Below are positions 27,793 to 36,458 of a stretch of DNA of 64,000 nucleotides, in pieces. A model generated the notes under the pieces. The model had not been told where the DNA came from. It worked only from the letters and a program-made list of their open reading frames with translations, and did no database searches. The stretch is from contig CP069393.1 of NCBI GenBank assembly GCA_016887505.1, forward strand, positions 2,499,014-2,563,013, read 5' to 3'. The stretch comes from Clostridia bacterium. GTDB taxonomy: Bacteria > Bacillota > TC1 > UBA5767. Numbering within the stretch: the first letter of the stretch is position 1; every line of letters begins with the position of its first letter. A program made the position numbers and the translations under genes.

Positions 27793-28665
27793 ATGATACA
27801 AATTTTACTTTTATTTTCGATATCCTTTTCTTTAGGTGTGTATCTGATTCTGAAGGACCTATTAAAATTGCCTTCAGGACGAGCTATTAAGGCGGTTCAT
27901 GTCATAGATAAAAGGGAAAGAAAAAAATCAAAGAATTTTGAAGTGTTAATCAATGAATGGGCGATTAGATTATCTAAGGTAGTCCATATGACGGATTACA
28001 GCAGACGAAGACTTACAGCGACTTTAAAATCAGCAAATATTAAGCTCTCACCAGAAACCTTTGTTGCAAGAGCTTGGCTAAAGGCAGGGATGATGCTACT
28101 TTTTATAATCCCTGCTTTATTAATTTTCCCCATGGTATTTCCAGTCGTATTGTTTTTAGCAGTAGCAGTTTATTTCAAAGAAATTCGAAGTGCTGATGAA
28201 GCTGTTAGAAAAAGAAGGGAAGATATCGAGTTTGAGTTGCCACGTTTTGTTTCAACCTTGTCACAGGAACTAAAAGCCAATCGAAATGTGCTGAATATCC
28301 TAGAAACCTACAAGCAAAATGCGGGCAATAATTTTAAGAATGAGTTAGAGATTACTGTGGCAGATATGAAGTCAGGAAGCTATGAATCAGCCCTTACAAG
28401 AATGGAAGCAAGGCTCAACAGCTCATCGCTGTCTGAAACGATTCGTGGGCTTATTGGTGTATTAAGAGGGGATGATGGTGTTGTCTATTTTCAAATGCTA
28501 TCCCATGATTTGAAACAGTTAGAGCTACAACGATTAAAGACAATCGCCATGAAAAGGCCGGCAAAGATAAGGAAGTATTCATTTGCTATGCTCTTTTGCT
28601 TTTTGATGATGTATCTATCTGTTATGTTTGTTGAAATTATTGAAACCCTTGGGAAACTATTTTAG
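27793..28665 (+). CDS. tadC: TadC-like inner-membrane platform protein
   Basis: 290 residues, ATG 27793, with GGGGTG upstream. N-terminal helix, then a cytoplasmic segment, a hydrophobic double helix (about 97-125), a T2SF-like helical domain (ELPRFVSTLSQELKANRNVL) and a C-terminal membrane helix (about 260-285). It is the second T2SF-fold subunit of the Tad platform and would pair with TadB. Identification is by fold pattern and order tadA-tadB-tadC. Confidence 0.8.
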   Translation: MIQILLLFSISFSLGVYLILKDLLKLPSGRAIKAVHVIDKRERKKSKNFEVLINEWAIRLSKVVHMTDYSRRRLTATLKSANIKLSPETFVARAWLKAGMMLLFIIPALLIFPMVFPVVLFLAVAVYFKEIRSADEAVRKRREDIEFELPRFVSTLSQELKANRNVLNILETYKQNAGNNFKNELEITVADMKSGSYESALTRMEARLNSSSLSETIRGLIGVLRGDDGVVYFQMLSHDLKQLELQRLKTIAMKRPAKIRKYSFAMLFCFLMMYLSVMFVEIIETLGKLF

Positions 28666-28676
28666 GAGGTGGTGGA

Positions 28677-29069
28677 ATGATAGAAATTTTAAGATCAAAA
28701 AGTGGAGAGGGTTATATTGATGTAGTGGTGGTTGTCCTTGTAGCCATGATGGTTATTGCTATGGCAGTTAAGGTTTATCCTGTATTTGTAGTAAAGAGCG
28801 ATTTAAACACATTTGCAAACGAATTAGCAAGGGTGGCTGAAATTGAAGGGCGAATTGGTTCAGAAACCACGGCCAAAAAAAATGAACTCAGGTCAAGTCT
28901 TGGGATTGATCCAACAGTGAATTGGTCTACATCAGGGAATATTGATCTCAATGAAGAGTTTAGCCTTGTTTTAACATTACCTGTAGATATTGGCTTTTTT
29001 GAATTTGGCTCTTTTCCCATTACCTTGACAGCCAAAGCAACAGGCAGATCGGAGGCATATCATAAATGA
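28677..29069 (+). CDS. DUF4320/TadE-like pseudopilin
   Basis: 130 residues, ATG 28677 with TTAGGAGGTGG upstream. A short basic start (MIEILRSKSGEGYIDVV) runs straight into one long hydrophobic helix (about 13-35), then an extracytoplasmic domain of about 95 residues. It matches DUF4320 of clostridial ICEs as I recall it. The SGEGYID motif is the same type as SGEGMVD in the protein at 21017 and fits a prepilin peptidase site. It probably is a minor pseudopilin. It overlaps the next gene by 4 bases. Confidence 0.78.
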   Translation: MIEILRSKSGEGYIDVVVVVLVAMMVIAMAVKVYPVFVVKSDLNTFANELARVAEIEGRIGSETTAKKNELRSSLGIDPTVNWSTSGNIDLNEEFSLVLTLPVDIGFFEFGSFPITLTAKATGRSEAYHK

Positions 29070-29587
29070 TGAAAATCATAAAAGATAAACAAGGCAGTGC
29101 AGCACTCTTTGCCATTGTCATTATTTTATGTCTGATACTTCTCTTTACAGTTGCAAGTGAATACTTAAGATTACAAATCATAGCAAGTGGTATCAGAGAT
29201 GCCCTACAATCTTCTGTTATTGCTGTAGCGACTGAAAACTATGACGAAGTCTACAACGGTTTAAGAGAAGGCTATTCTGGTGGTTATCAGCTAGATGAGA
29301 TGGATAGATGGGAAGAGCGTGTTGATTCAGGTGCAGTGCTCATGAAATTAAGTGATAAACTGGGACTAATCGGTGGCAATAAATATGCAGGTGGGTATTT
29401 GGAATATCGTTTATACGATTTGGATATTCAGATTAATAATGCACCTTTTGCAACCAGTGACAATAACAACAGGTTTGAAGCAGAAGCCTGGGTGACACTG
29501 CTTGTACCTTTATCCTTTGGTTGGGAGCACTTACCGCCAATGGAGATTCGTCTTAAAGTCAATGCAGGATATAGTCCAAAGTTTTGA
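29066..29587 (+). CDS. TadE/TadG-like minor pseudopilin
   Basis: 173 residues, ATG 29066 (or 29069), overlapping the previous gene by 4 bases. The N-terminus KDKQGSAALFAIVIIL passes into one hydrophobic helix (about 11-31) followed by an extracytoplasmic domain of about 140 residues. A glycine sits just before the helix, as in TadE/TadG-like pilins. No other family motif recognised. It closes the Tad block; a promoter region and PadR operators follow directly. Confidence 0.72.
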   Translation: MMKIIKDKQGSAALFAIVIILCLILLFTVASEYLRLQIIASGIRDALQSSVIAVATENYDEVYNGLREGYSGGYQLDEMDRWEERVDSGAVLMKLSDKLGLIGGNKYAGGYLEYRLYDLDIQINNAPFATSDNNNRFEAEAWVTLLVPLSFGWEHLPPMEIRLKVNAGYSPKF

Positions 29588-29602
29588 AAAATAAGTGAAG
29601 TA

Positions 29603-29631
29603 TAGACAAATTAAATCTCTGATGATAATAT
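29603..29631 (+). promoter_or_regulatory. Sigma-A promoter for the padR gene
   Basis: TAGACA (29603-29608), 17-base spacer, TAATAT (29626-29631). The -10 box touches the first of two tandem palindromes (29630-29661), so binding there would block transcription. Confidence 0.65.
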
Positions 29632-29661
29632 GTATATATAGTACATGTATAAATTATACAT
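29630..29661. promoter_or_regulatory. Two tandem PadR-type operators
   Basis: Two 17-bp near-palindromes of the form ATGT-N9-ACAT: ATGTATATATAGTACAT (29630-29646) and ATGTATAAATTATACAT (29645-29661), overlapping by 2 bp. PadR repressors bind ATGT/ACAT palindromes of this kind. They lie between the -10 box and the padR start, so autoregulation is expected. Confidence 0.75.
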
Positions 29662-29683
29662 ATTGTTATTGGAGTTGATGATC

Positions 29684-30010
29684 ATGAAAAATAAAAAGTC
29701 TATAAATCTGAATGAACCAAGCTTTTATATCTTATTGGCACTATCTAAAGAGCCTATGAGTGGATATGAGTTAACAAGAAATATACTAAATATTACAAAA
29801 GGTAGACTTGAAGTAAGGACTGGAACTATGTATCCCACTCTTAAGAAGCTGTTAGACCTTAAGCTCATAGAACAGATTGATGAAAGCAATCAAGAGAGAA
29901 ACAAGAAGACCTATCAATTGACAGAGGAAGGGAAAAAAATCCTTCAGCATGAAATTGATATACTCAAAGAAAAATTAGAAGAAGTGAAGTTGATTATGAA
30001 CGAAACCTAA
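29684..30010 (+). CDS. PadR-family transcriptional regulator
   Basis: 108 residues from ATG 29684 with GGAG at 29671-29674; earlier ATGs at 29645 and 29678 are in frame, but the first lies in the operators. It has a winged helix (SFYILLALSKEPMSGYELTR, about 12-31) with the wing TGTMYPTLKKLLDLKLIEQ, and a C-terminal helix for dimerisation, as in PadR. It probably represses itself and the following genes through the operators at 29630-29661. It is the only dedicated regulator inside the transfer block, so it may control a subset of the secretion genes. Confidence 0.88.
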   Translation: MKNKKSINLNEPSFYILLALSKEPMSGYELTRNILNITKGRLEVRTGTMYPTLKKLLDLKLIEQIDESNQERNKKTYQLTEEGKKILQHEIDILKEKLEEVKLIMNET

Positions 30011-30023
30011 GGAGGTCGTGGAT

Positions 30024-30611
30024 ATGAAAAAAATGAATTCAAAACAAACAACTTTAGTTGCAGGAACATCTTTAATCATTGTTGCAGTAATATTTGGTGC
30101 TTTGATTTTTTCAAAGCTAAATACAGGGGAAGTTGCAAAAGACAATGTATCATCAGAAAATCAACATAACACGCCTGTTGTAGAAGAAATTGAAGTATCT
30201 GAAGAAGTTAAGCCCATTGTTAAAGTTCCTAAAATTCAGGATACAGAAACAGAGGTAATAGAAGATAACGAAGAAGTTGTTTCTATTGAAGAGCCAATGC
30301 CTGAACCACCAGAAAAACCAGAACTAGAAGCACCAAAGGACAAACCGGAAACCAATGACGATTTAGAGGATATGGATAATGTGCCAGAATACAATGAAGA
30401 AGATTTGGTTATTGAACCTGAGGAAGTTGTTGTGGTGAATGAACCTCAAGAGTCAACAGAACCAGAGCCGGTAGTTGAGGAAGAGGGCGAAAGCAATTTA
30501 GTGCCACCATCTGAGAATCCATTCTTAAATCCTGATAATGCAGTTAATGCTGAAGAAATTGATGGCTCTGAAATAAGTGATTATGTTCCTGGGACAGGCG
30601 ATAAATTTTAA
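30024..30611 (+). CDS. Acidic single-span surface or periplasmic-side protein
   Basis: 195 residues from ATG 30024 with AAGGAGGT at 30009-30016. A short cytoplasmic tail, one membrane helix (about 11-31), then an extremely acidic Pro/Glu/Val-rich external domain (EPMPEPPEKPELEAPKDKPE; EEVVVVNEPQ) of about 160 residues that looks extended and unstructured. No family recognised. It lies 13 bases after padR and is followed by a terminator, so it is a likely PadR target. A wall-spanning spacer or scaffold role would fit the composition but is inference. Confidence 0.75.
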   Translation: MKKMNSKQTTLVAGTSLIIVAVIFGALIFSKLNTGEVAKDNVSSENQHNTPVVEEIEVSEEVKPIVKVPKIQDTETEVIEDNEEVVSIEEPMPEPPEKPELEAPKDKPETNDDLEDMDNVPEYNEEDLVIEPEEVVVVNEPQESTEPEPVVEEEGESNLVPPSENPFLNPDNAVNAEEIDGSEISDYVPGTGDKF

Positions 30612-30623
30612 TAAATGTATTTT

Positions 30624-30658
30624 GAGATAACTTGGCAAAGAGTTATCTCTATTTTTTT
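30624..30658 (+). terminator. Intrinsic terminator between the acidic and Trp-rich protein genes
   Basis: GAGATAACT (30624-30632), loop TGGCAAAG, AGTTATCTC (30641-30649), then TA and seven T. A perfect 9-bp stem. The next ribosome site starts one base later. Confidence 0.88.
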
Positions 30659-30673
30659 GAAGGAGATGAACAA

Positions 30674-32698
30674 ATGAAACGATTAAAAAAAATTCTAATA
30701 CTCGTTTTGATTGCAATGCTTCTAGTAAATACTATAGGAGTATATGCTGATGATAATGCTGATACTGGTACTGGTGATACAAGCGGCGCTTTAGATGGTA
30801 AGGCTTTTTATCGAGGGAGTGAATATATGTACAAGGTATCTGTATATGTAGGGTTAATCGATCAAGCAGATAAGAACACCAATTTAAGCTCTGATTGGAA
30901 AATGATAGGTACAAGACCTATCTATGTAAAACACTCAAACTTTTCAATACCATCAAGTGTACTTTATGGTATTGAAAGTAAAATAGGCTATCAAAATGGG
31001 ATTGCATTAACATCAAACAATAATCCCAAAATTCTTGTAGATAACCCTCCACCAATTCCGATAACCAATGATGGAAATATCAATTCAGTGAAATCTTATT
31101 TTGGCGACACAGCAACATTAAATTACTTTATTGATGCTTTTGCATCACAAAAAGGAATATCAAGTAAAAGTCTAGTTGAAAACATTACTTTTACCATCGA
31201 AGGTGAAACAAAACGTTATCCAGCAGAAGAAATTCTGCCTATCAAAGTCAATGATAAATATCAAAATAAAGTACCATGGCTTATTGTTTACGAACCTGTG
31301 ATTATTTCATATCTAAAAGACCGAACAACTACATTAGCCTTTACTGCCACAGAATATGCCTTAGCTCAAAAGCTAGGGTATTTTAATTTTAGAGGCGGAT
31401 CTGATGGACAATATATTTCAGGAATGACCCATTCTGATTTGCCAAATTCAATTTTCTTAGAAGAAAGTTGGTTTGGCTATCCGGTAACGTCAGCACTTCC
31501 TGATAATGTGTATTGGGATTTGGATCGTATCATAGCAGGCGGTGGCTGGGGAATGCGTCTATTAAAGGCAAATGCGGTCAATGTCGTTGAAAATGATACA
31601 GAGTATGACTATGAGTATCGTATTGATACAGATGTTATTACTTCGGTTCGTATTTATGCAAGTGATGACATAACTCCAGATAACCGTCATGAAAGTGAAG
31701 CAGCTTACAACAATCCGGTTAAAAATACTGCCACCGTTACTATAAGTGCCAATGGCTATTCAAAAAGCACAGAAGTCGTTATTCCTAGTGGCGGTTCAGA
31801 ACTAGTTTGGCTCAAATGGCATACTCCAAGTACGCCTGGTGATGTAACAATTCTAGTAAATGTTAGTGGAAACAGTGCAGCTAAAATTGATGGAACAAGT
31901 CGAAGTGCTACTTTAATTGGTAAAGTTGTAGATTTAAGCTTAAGTGAGCCACCAAATCCAACAGCCAATGACCGGAATGATCATTTTACCTTACCAAACC
32001 TTCCTGTAAAAGCAGAGAAAACTACAGCGAACTGGGGCGTGTATGATTGTAACTGGATTCCTAATTGGATATGGCATCCCAAATGGGAATGGGAAAGCAA
32101 TTGGGTAAAGAAGACTTATACTAAACATCATAGTGGTGGTTGTAAAGCTGATGGTTCTTGTCCAGGTCATAAAAAAACGAAGTGGGTTGACAAAGGTAAA
32201 TGGGTTGATAATGGGCACTGGGTAGATGAAGGGCACTGGGAATATGATTATACAAATTATAATGCCAGTCTTACAGGCGATATCTCATTGGAACCGGATG
32301 AAAAATCTCCAACCGCAGATGGAGAGGTTATGAGATCTGGCTATGGTGTCAATAACAATGTTTCAACTTATCCTACAACAAATGCACCAAGTTCTCACGT
32401 TACCAATGCTCAAAATGTCATTACCTATTTCCCTGAATTTCATTATGACACTTACTGGAGGTTGCTGGATGCAAGAGGATATGGTGAATTTGCTTTCAAA
32501 GAAAATAAGTATTCAACTTATAATAGCAGAGTCCATTTCACACCGCTATGGTTCCCCGATGGAAGGTATAGTGTCTATTCAGAAATAATAGATATGTGGA
32601 CGCCGGATGGCATGCTTAGAATTAATTTAAATGACGATGTGACTATTGATGGAGATTTATTTATGGATTGGCATATCGGTCCCAAAAGGAGTGAGTAA
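30674..32698 (+). CDS. Large secreted Trp-rich protein of the transfer block
   Basis: 674 residues from ATG 30674 with GAAGGAGAT at 30659-30667. A clear signal peptide (ILILVLIAMLLVNTIGVYA) is followed by an exported protein without a later membrane helix. Residues about 455-535 hold a run of tryptophans: WIPNWIWHPKWEWESNW, then a Cys/His segment (HHSGGCKADGSCPGHKK), then KWVDKGKWVDNGHWVDEGHW, a repeated WVD-x-G-x-W unit. The flanking regions look beta-rich. No family is assigned with confidence. It lies among secretion genes, so it may be a surface adhesin or channel component. Confidence 0.78.
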   Translation: MKRLKKILILVLIAMLLVNTIGVYADDNADTGTGDTSGALDGKAFYRGSEYMYKVSVYVGLIDQADKNTNLSSDWKMIGTRPIYVKHSNFSIPSSVLYGIESKIGYQNGIALTSNNNPKILVDNPPPIPITNDGNINSVKSYFGDTATLNYFIDAFASQKGISSKSLVENITFTIEGETKRYPAEEILPIKVNDKYQNKVPWLIVYEPVIISYLKDRTTTLAFTATEYALAQKLGYFNFRGGSDGQYISGMTHSDLPNSIFLEESWFGYPVTSALPDNVYWDLDRIIAGGGWGMRLLKANAVNVVENDTEYDYEYRIDTDVITSVRIYASDDITPDNRHESEAAYNNPVKNTATVTISANGYSKSTEVVIPSGGSELVWLKWHTPSTPGDVTILVNVSGNSAAKIDGTSRSATLIGKVVDLSLSEPPNPTANDRNDHFTLPNLPVKAEKTTANWGVYDCNWIPNWIWHPKWEWESNWVKKTYTKHHSGGCKADGSCPGHKKTKWVDKGKWVDNGHWVDEGHWEYDYTNYNASLTGDISLEPDEKSPTADGEVMRSGYGVNNNVSTYPTTNAPSSHVTNAQNVITYFPEFHYDTYWRLLDARGYGEFAFKENKYSTYNSRVHFTPLWFPDGRYSVYSEIIDMWTPDGMLRINLNDDVTIDGDLFMDWHIGPKRSE

Positions 32699-32703
32699 TA
32701 GAC

Positions 32704-33933
32704 ATGGCAATAGATCCAGCTACACTAAAGGCAATAGCAAAGGTTGCTACAACAGTTTTGTCAGATGAAAAGGGCAGGCGAATCATTTTGATTGCCTGCC
32801 TTGTTCCTTTTATTATCATTCTACTCGTTTTATCCTCACCATTTGCCATCTTTTTTTCAATACTTGGTGGTCATGACGAAACAGTTTCGGTCATCAGCGT
32901 GTTAAATGAAATGAAAGAAGAGTTTAGATATAGCATTCATCAGGAGCAATCAGATTCTTCTGCTGATACCATTAAAACCATAGTAATGGGAAGTGAAGAT
33001 GGAACACTCATTGATAATTCAGAAGACGTATTGATTGCTTTCGCTGTGAAATACAATGTGACAAAGGATGATGCTGAGCAGATTGCCGTGTTATCTGATA
33101 AGCAAGTCGAAAAGCTTAAAAAGGTCTACTGGGATATGAATGTGATTAACACGACTTATGAAACTTCATCAAAAGAAGTTGAAGTCACAACAACCAATGG
33201 CAAGGGAGAGAAAGTTACCAAAACAAGAATAGTTACGACAACGACTAAAATTATTACCATTAACAGTTTAACAGCTGAAGATATCGGCGAAATATATGGA
33301 TTTGATGATGTGCAGAATCAGATGATTGCTGAAATGCGGCAAAGTGGTTATGGTGTACTGATGGCATCAAGTAATGTCAAAACGTTTTTAACTAGGGAAG
33401 AAATTAAAGCCATACAAAGTTATATCCCTGAAGGTGTAACCATTGAAAGTGAAAGAGTTGTTGAAGCAGCAGAGAGTCTAGTCGGGAAAGTGAATTATTT
33501 CTGGGGTGGAAAAAGCCTTGCCATAGGATGGGATGAACGTTTTGGAAGAGATATGGAAGTCACTTCACCGGGAAGCTCATCTACAGGTACAATACGTCCC
33601 TTTGGTCTGGATTGTTCAGGCTTTGTGACTTGGGTATTCGTGAATGCAGGATTGCCTGCTGAGTCCATTGAATCAACCATAGGCCATGGCACAACAGCTC
33701 AGTGGAATGTATCAACCAGTATTCCTGCCAGTACAGCAATGTTAGGTGATCTTGCTTTTCTTGCAACTCCAGGAACGAGAAAGGTCAATCATATTGGTAT
33801 CGTTGTAGGTAGAAACAATGACGGACAAATACTGGTTGCTCATTGTTCATCAGGTGCTAATAACGTTTCAATAGCAACAGCAGAAAGTGTTGGTTTTCAC
33901 TTGTTTAGAAGACCGGCAGTTCTAATCAATTAA
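32704..33933 (+). CDS. NlpC/P60 cell-wall hydrolase (VirB1-like)
   Basis: 409 residues, ATG 32704. One membrane helix near residues 28-52, a middle domain of about 200 residues, and a C-terminal NlpC/P60 peptidase with the catalytic Cys in GLDCSGFVTWVF (about 303) and His in NHIGIVVGRN (about 362). Gram-positive conjugation systems use such hydrolases to open peptidoglycan for the channel. It has no lysozyme/SLT domain, so the two-domain CwlT pattern is not complete here. It starts 5 bases after the Trp-rich protein gene. Confidence 0.87.
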   Translation: MAIDPATLKAIAKVATTVLSDEKGRRIILIACLVPFIIILLVLSSPFAIFFSILGGHDETVSVISVLNEMKEEFRYSIHQEQSDSSADTIKTIVMGSEDGTLIDNSEDVLIAFAVKYNVTKDDAEQIAVLSDKQVEKLKKVYWDMNVINTTYETSSKEVEVTTTNGKGEKVTKTRIVTTTTKIITINSLTAEDIGEIYGFDDVQNQMIAEMRQSGYGVLMASSNVKTFLTREEIKAIQSYIPEGVTIESERVVEAAESLVGKVNYFWGGKSLAIGWDERFGRDMEVTSPGSSSTGTIRPFGLDCSGFVTWVFVNAGLPAESIESTIGHGTTAQWNVSTSIPASTAMLGDLAFLATPGTRKVNHIGIVVGRNNDGQILVAHCSSGANNVSIATAESVGFHLFRRPAVLIN

Positions 33934-33950
33934 AATCAGGGAGGTAAAGC

Positions 33951-34601
33951 ATGAATCCAGTATTACCAATTGTTATGATTGTATTATGTGCTATTGCAGG
34001 AGCAGTAGCCTTTTTCTTTTTAAAAAGACCCATTCAAAAAAAGACGAATCAAATATCAGAAAAACAAAAAACAGCTCAAGAATTTGTCAATGTCAAAGAT
34101 ATTCATGACAATTTCTTATACACGAGAGATGGCCAGATTATAGCCTATATTAAGATTCATCCCATTAGCATAGATTTGTTTTCGGGCAGTGAAAAAGAAC
34201 AGATTTCAAAGGTTTTAACAGCTGAAATATCCAGTGTTCAGAAACCCTTTAAGTTTTTAGCTGTCTCAAGACCTGTAGACATCACACCACTGGTGAATGA
34301 GTATCAGAGTCTCTTATCAGAAACGAAAGATCAAAAACAAAAAGAGCTGCTTAGAAATGAAATCATGGAAATCAGCAATTTTGCTACCAGTGGTGAAGTT
34401 ATTGAAAGAAACTTTTTTATTATGCTGTGGGGTCGATATCGTCAAGGCATAGAATCAGATTTGATCAAAGAATGTAAGGAAATGATTCAGAAGTTTGAAA
34501 GTGTAAATATAAGCTCGGACATTATCAAAGAACAGGAGATTGTCAGGTTATGCAATCTCATTAATAACCCAGCATATACCCATTTAGAAAATATGGATTA
34601 A
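33951..34601 (+). CDS. VirB4/TraC N-terminal half encoded separately
   Basis: 216 residues, ATG 33951. An N-terminal membrane helix (about 4-24) is followed by a soluble domain that begins VKDIHDNFLYTRDGQIIAYI, the same kind of segment that opens VirB4/TraC proteins (response to a DGQ-type start of the N-terminal domain). The ATPase domain itself is encoded by the next gene, 24 bases on. I read it as a split VirB4 N-domain with a membrane anchor; the alternative is an independent VirB4 partner protein. Confidence 0.7.
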   Translation: MNPVLPIVMIVLCAIAGAVAFFFLKRPIQKKTNQISEKQKTAQEFVNVKDIHDNFLYTRDGQIIAYIKIHPISIDLFSGSEKEQISKVLTAEISSVQKPFKFLAVSRPVDITPLVNEYQSLLSETKDQKQKELLRNEIMEISNFATSGEVIERNFFIMLWGRYRQGIESDLIKECKEMIQKFESVNISSDIIKEQEIVRLCNLINNPAYTHLENMD

Positions 34602-34625
34602 ATTAAACATAAGGGAGGTAAATAC

Positions 34626-36449
34626 GTGAAAAAAACAAATGAAAGTACATTGGAGTACAATAACAGTCTATTAAACATCATCACCCCAATAGGTTTGGAA
34701 CTTAAAAGAAACAGCCTTATTGTAGGTGAAAACACAGGTCGAATTTATGGGATCGTCAAGTACCCGCAAAAAGTCGATTATGGATGGCTAGCAAAAATTA
34801 CAAATATACCTGGAACAGTTGTAGGCATTACATTTATTCCGATTGATAATGGAGAATTTATCTCAGGATTATCAAAGAGTGTCATTCAAAACAGAGGTGT
34901 AGCAGATTCAGCCAAAGACCCATTGATTAGACAAAGGGCAGAGCAAGCAGCAATGGATGGGGAGAAGATTATGCTACAAATTGACAGAGAAGGTGAAACC
35001 GTTGGAACCATGATTATATCCATCATGGCAATCGCAAGAGAAGAAAACAACTTCCAAAAGATTTGTAGAAAGACAGAAAGCATCATCGCTACAAGTAAGG
35101 CAAAATTAAGAATCATGGCTAATCTACAAGAACAAGCTTTTAAAAGTATTGCCCCATATTATACCCTCGATGAATCCATTGGAGAAGTCCTTAAAAGAGT
35201 CATTCCAATGAGCAGTTTTGTCGGGGGTTTTCCTTTTTCATCTTCTGGTTATAATGACGGTACGGGTTACTATTTTGGAAGAGATAACACAGGTGGTCTA
35301 GTTGTACTTGATCCATGGAAAAGGGGCAATGACAGAACCAACACAAATTTTACCATTATGGGTGTTGCTGGGGTTGGAAAGAGCACCGTCGTTAAGCATA
35401 TTGCCCTTTCAGAGTATATGAAAGGCACAAAAATCATCTTCATTGATCCAGAAAGAGAAATGAGAGAGTTATGTATGGCGCTTGACGGTGATTGGATCAA
35501 TGCCGGAGGAGGCACCAACGGTAAAATCAATCCACTTCAAATCAGACCAACACCAGTGGATGAAGATGATCAATATTATAAGGATGAAGGCAATGGTATG
35601 GGTGATATGGCCATATACATGAAGAACCTTGAAATCTTCTTTAGTCTCTATTTACCATCAATATCAGATAAGCAAAAAGCTATTCTTAAAAATACACTGA
35701 TTGAGCTGTATAATAACTTTGGCATCGATTGGGATACAGATATCAATAAGTTAACTAATGATGACTTTCCGGTGTTTCTTGATTTATATGAGCTTTTGAA
35801 AGAAAAGATAAAGGATAAATTGATATCACCAAATGAACAAAATGAATATGAAGAATTGGCGTTATTGCTTCAAGATATTGCTCTTGGTAGTGACGCTTTT
35901 TTATGGAATGGAAAAAGTTCAATCGAGACCAATACAAGATGTATTTGTTTAGATACCCATGATCTTCAAAATACCAGTGACAATATTAAAAGAACTCAGT
36001 ACTTCAATATTCTTACATGGTGCTGGCAACAAATGAGTTTAGATAGAACAGAACCAGTGCTCTTAATCTGTGATGAAAGCTATCTTATGATTGACCCTAA
36101 TGTGCCACAGTCATTGGTATTCTTAAGAAATGTTGAAAAAAGAGCAAGAAAGTATGAATCAGGGATAGCCATCATCTCACACTCAGTCGTTGATTTTCTT
36201 GATCCTAAAGTCAAAATGTATGGACAAGCCTTATTAGATATTCCAGCCTATAAAATATTAATGGGTTGTGATGGCATGAACTTAATTGAAACGAAACAGC
36301 TTTTCAATCTTACAGATGCTGAAGAACAGCTTTTAGCTCAGAAGAAAAGAGGAAATGCACTGGTTATGATTGGGTCAAAAAGACTTCATGTCAATTTTCA
36401 GATTCCTGACTATAAATTCAAGTTCATGGGGAATTCCGGAGGAAGGTAG
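34626..36449 (+). CDS. virB4: VirB4-type conjugation ATPase
   Basis: 607 residues, start GTG 34626 with GGGAGGT upstream. Walker A is MGVAGVGKSTVVKHIA (about 245-260), then IIFIDPEREMRELC and Walker B LLICDESYLMIDP (about 480). The C-terminus QLFNLTDAEEQLLAQKKRGN is typical of the VirB4/TraE ATPases. The protein is a little shorter than the whole VirB4 because an N-terminal part is on the preceding gene. It drives channel assembly and substrate transfer together with VirD4. Confidence 0.92.
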   Translation: MKKTNESTLEYNNSLLNIITPIGLELKRNSLIVGENTGRIYGIVKYPQKVDYGWLAKITNIPGTVVGITFIPIDNGEFISGLSKSVIQNRGVADSAKDPLIRQRAEQAAMDGEKIMLQIDREGETVGTMIISIMAIAREENNFQKICRKTESIIATSKAKLRIMANLQEQAFKSIAPYYTLDESIGEVLKRVIPMSSFVGGFPFSSSGYNDGTGYYFGRDNTGGLVVLDPWKRGNDRTNTNFTIMGVAGVGKSTVVKHIALSEYMKGTKIIFIDPEREMRELCMALDGDWINAGGGTNGKINPLQIRPTPVDEDDQYYKDEGNGMGDMAIYMKNLEIFFSLYLPSISDKQKAILKNTLIELYNNFGIDWDTDINKLTNDDFPVFLDLYELLKEKIKDKLISPNEQNEYEELALLLQDIALGSDAFLWNGKSSIETNTRCICLDTHDLQNTSDNIKRTQYFNILTWCWQQMSLDRTEPVLLICDESYLMIDPNVPQSLVFLRNVEKRARKYESGIAIISHSVVDFLDPKVKMYGQALLDIPAYKILMGCDGMNLIETKQLFNLTDAEEQLLAQKKRGNALVMIGSKRLHVNFQIPDYKFKFMGNSGGR

Positions 36450-36458
36450 GCGAATATT

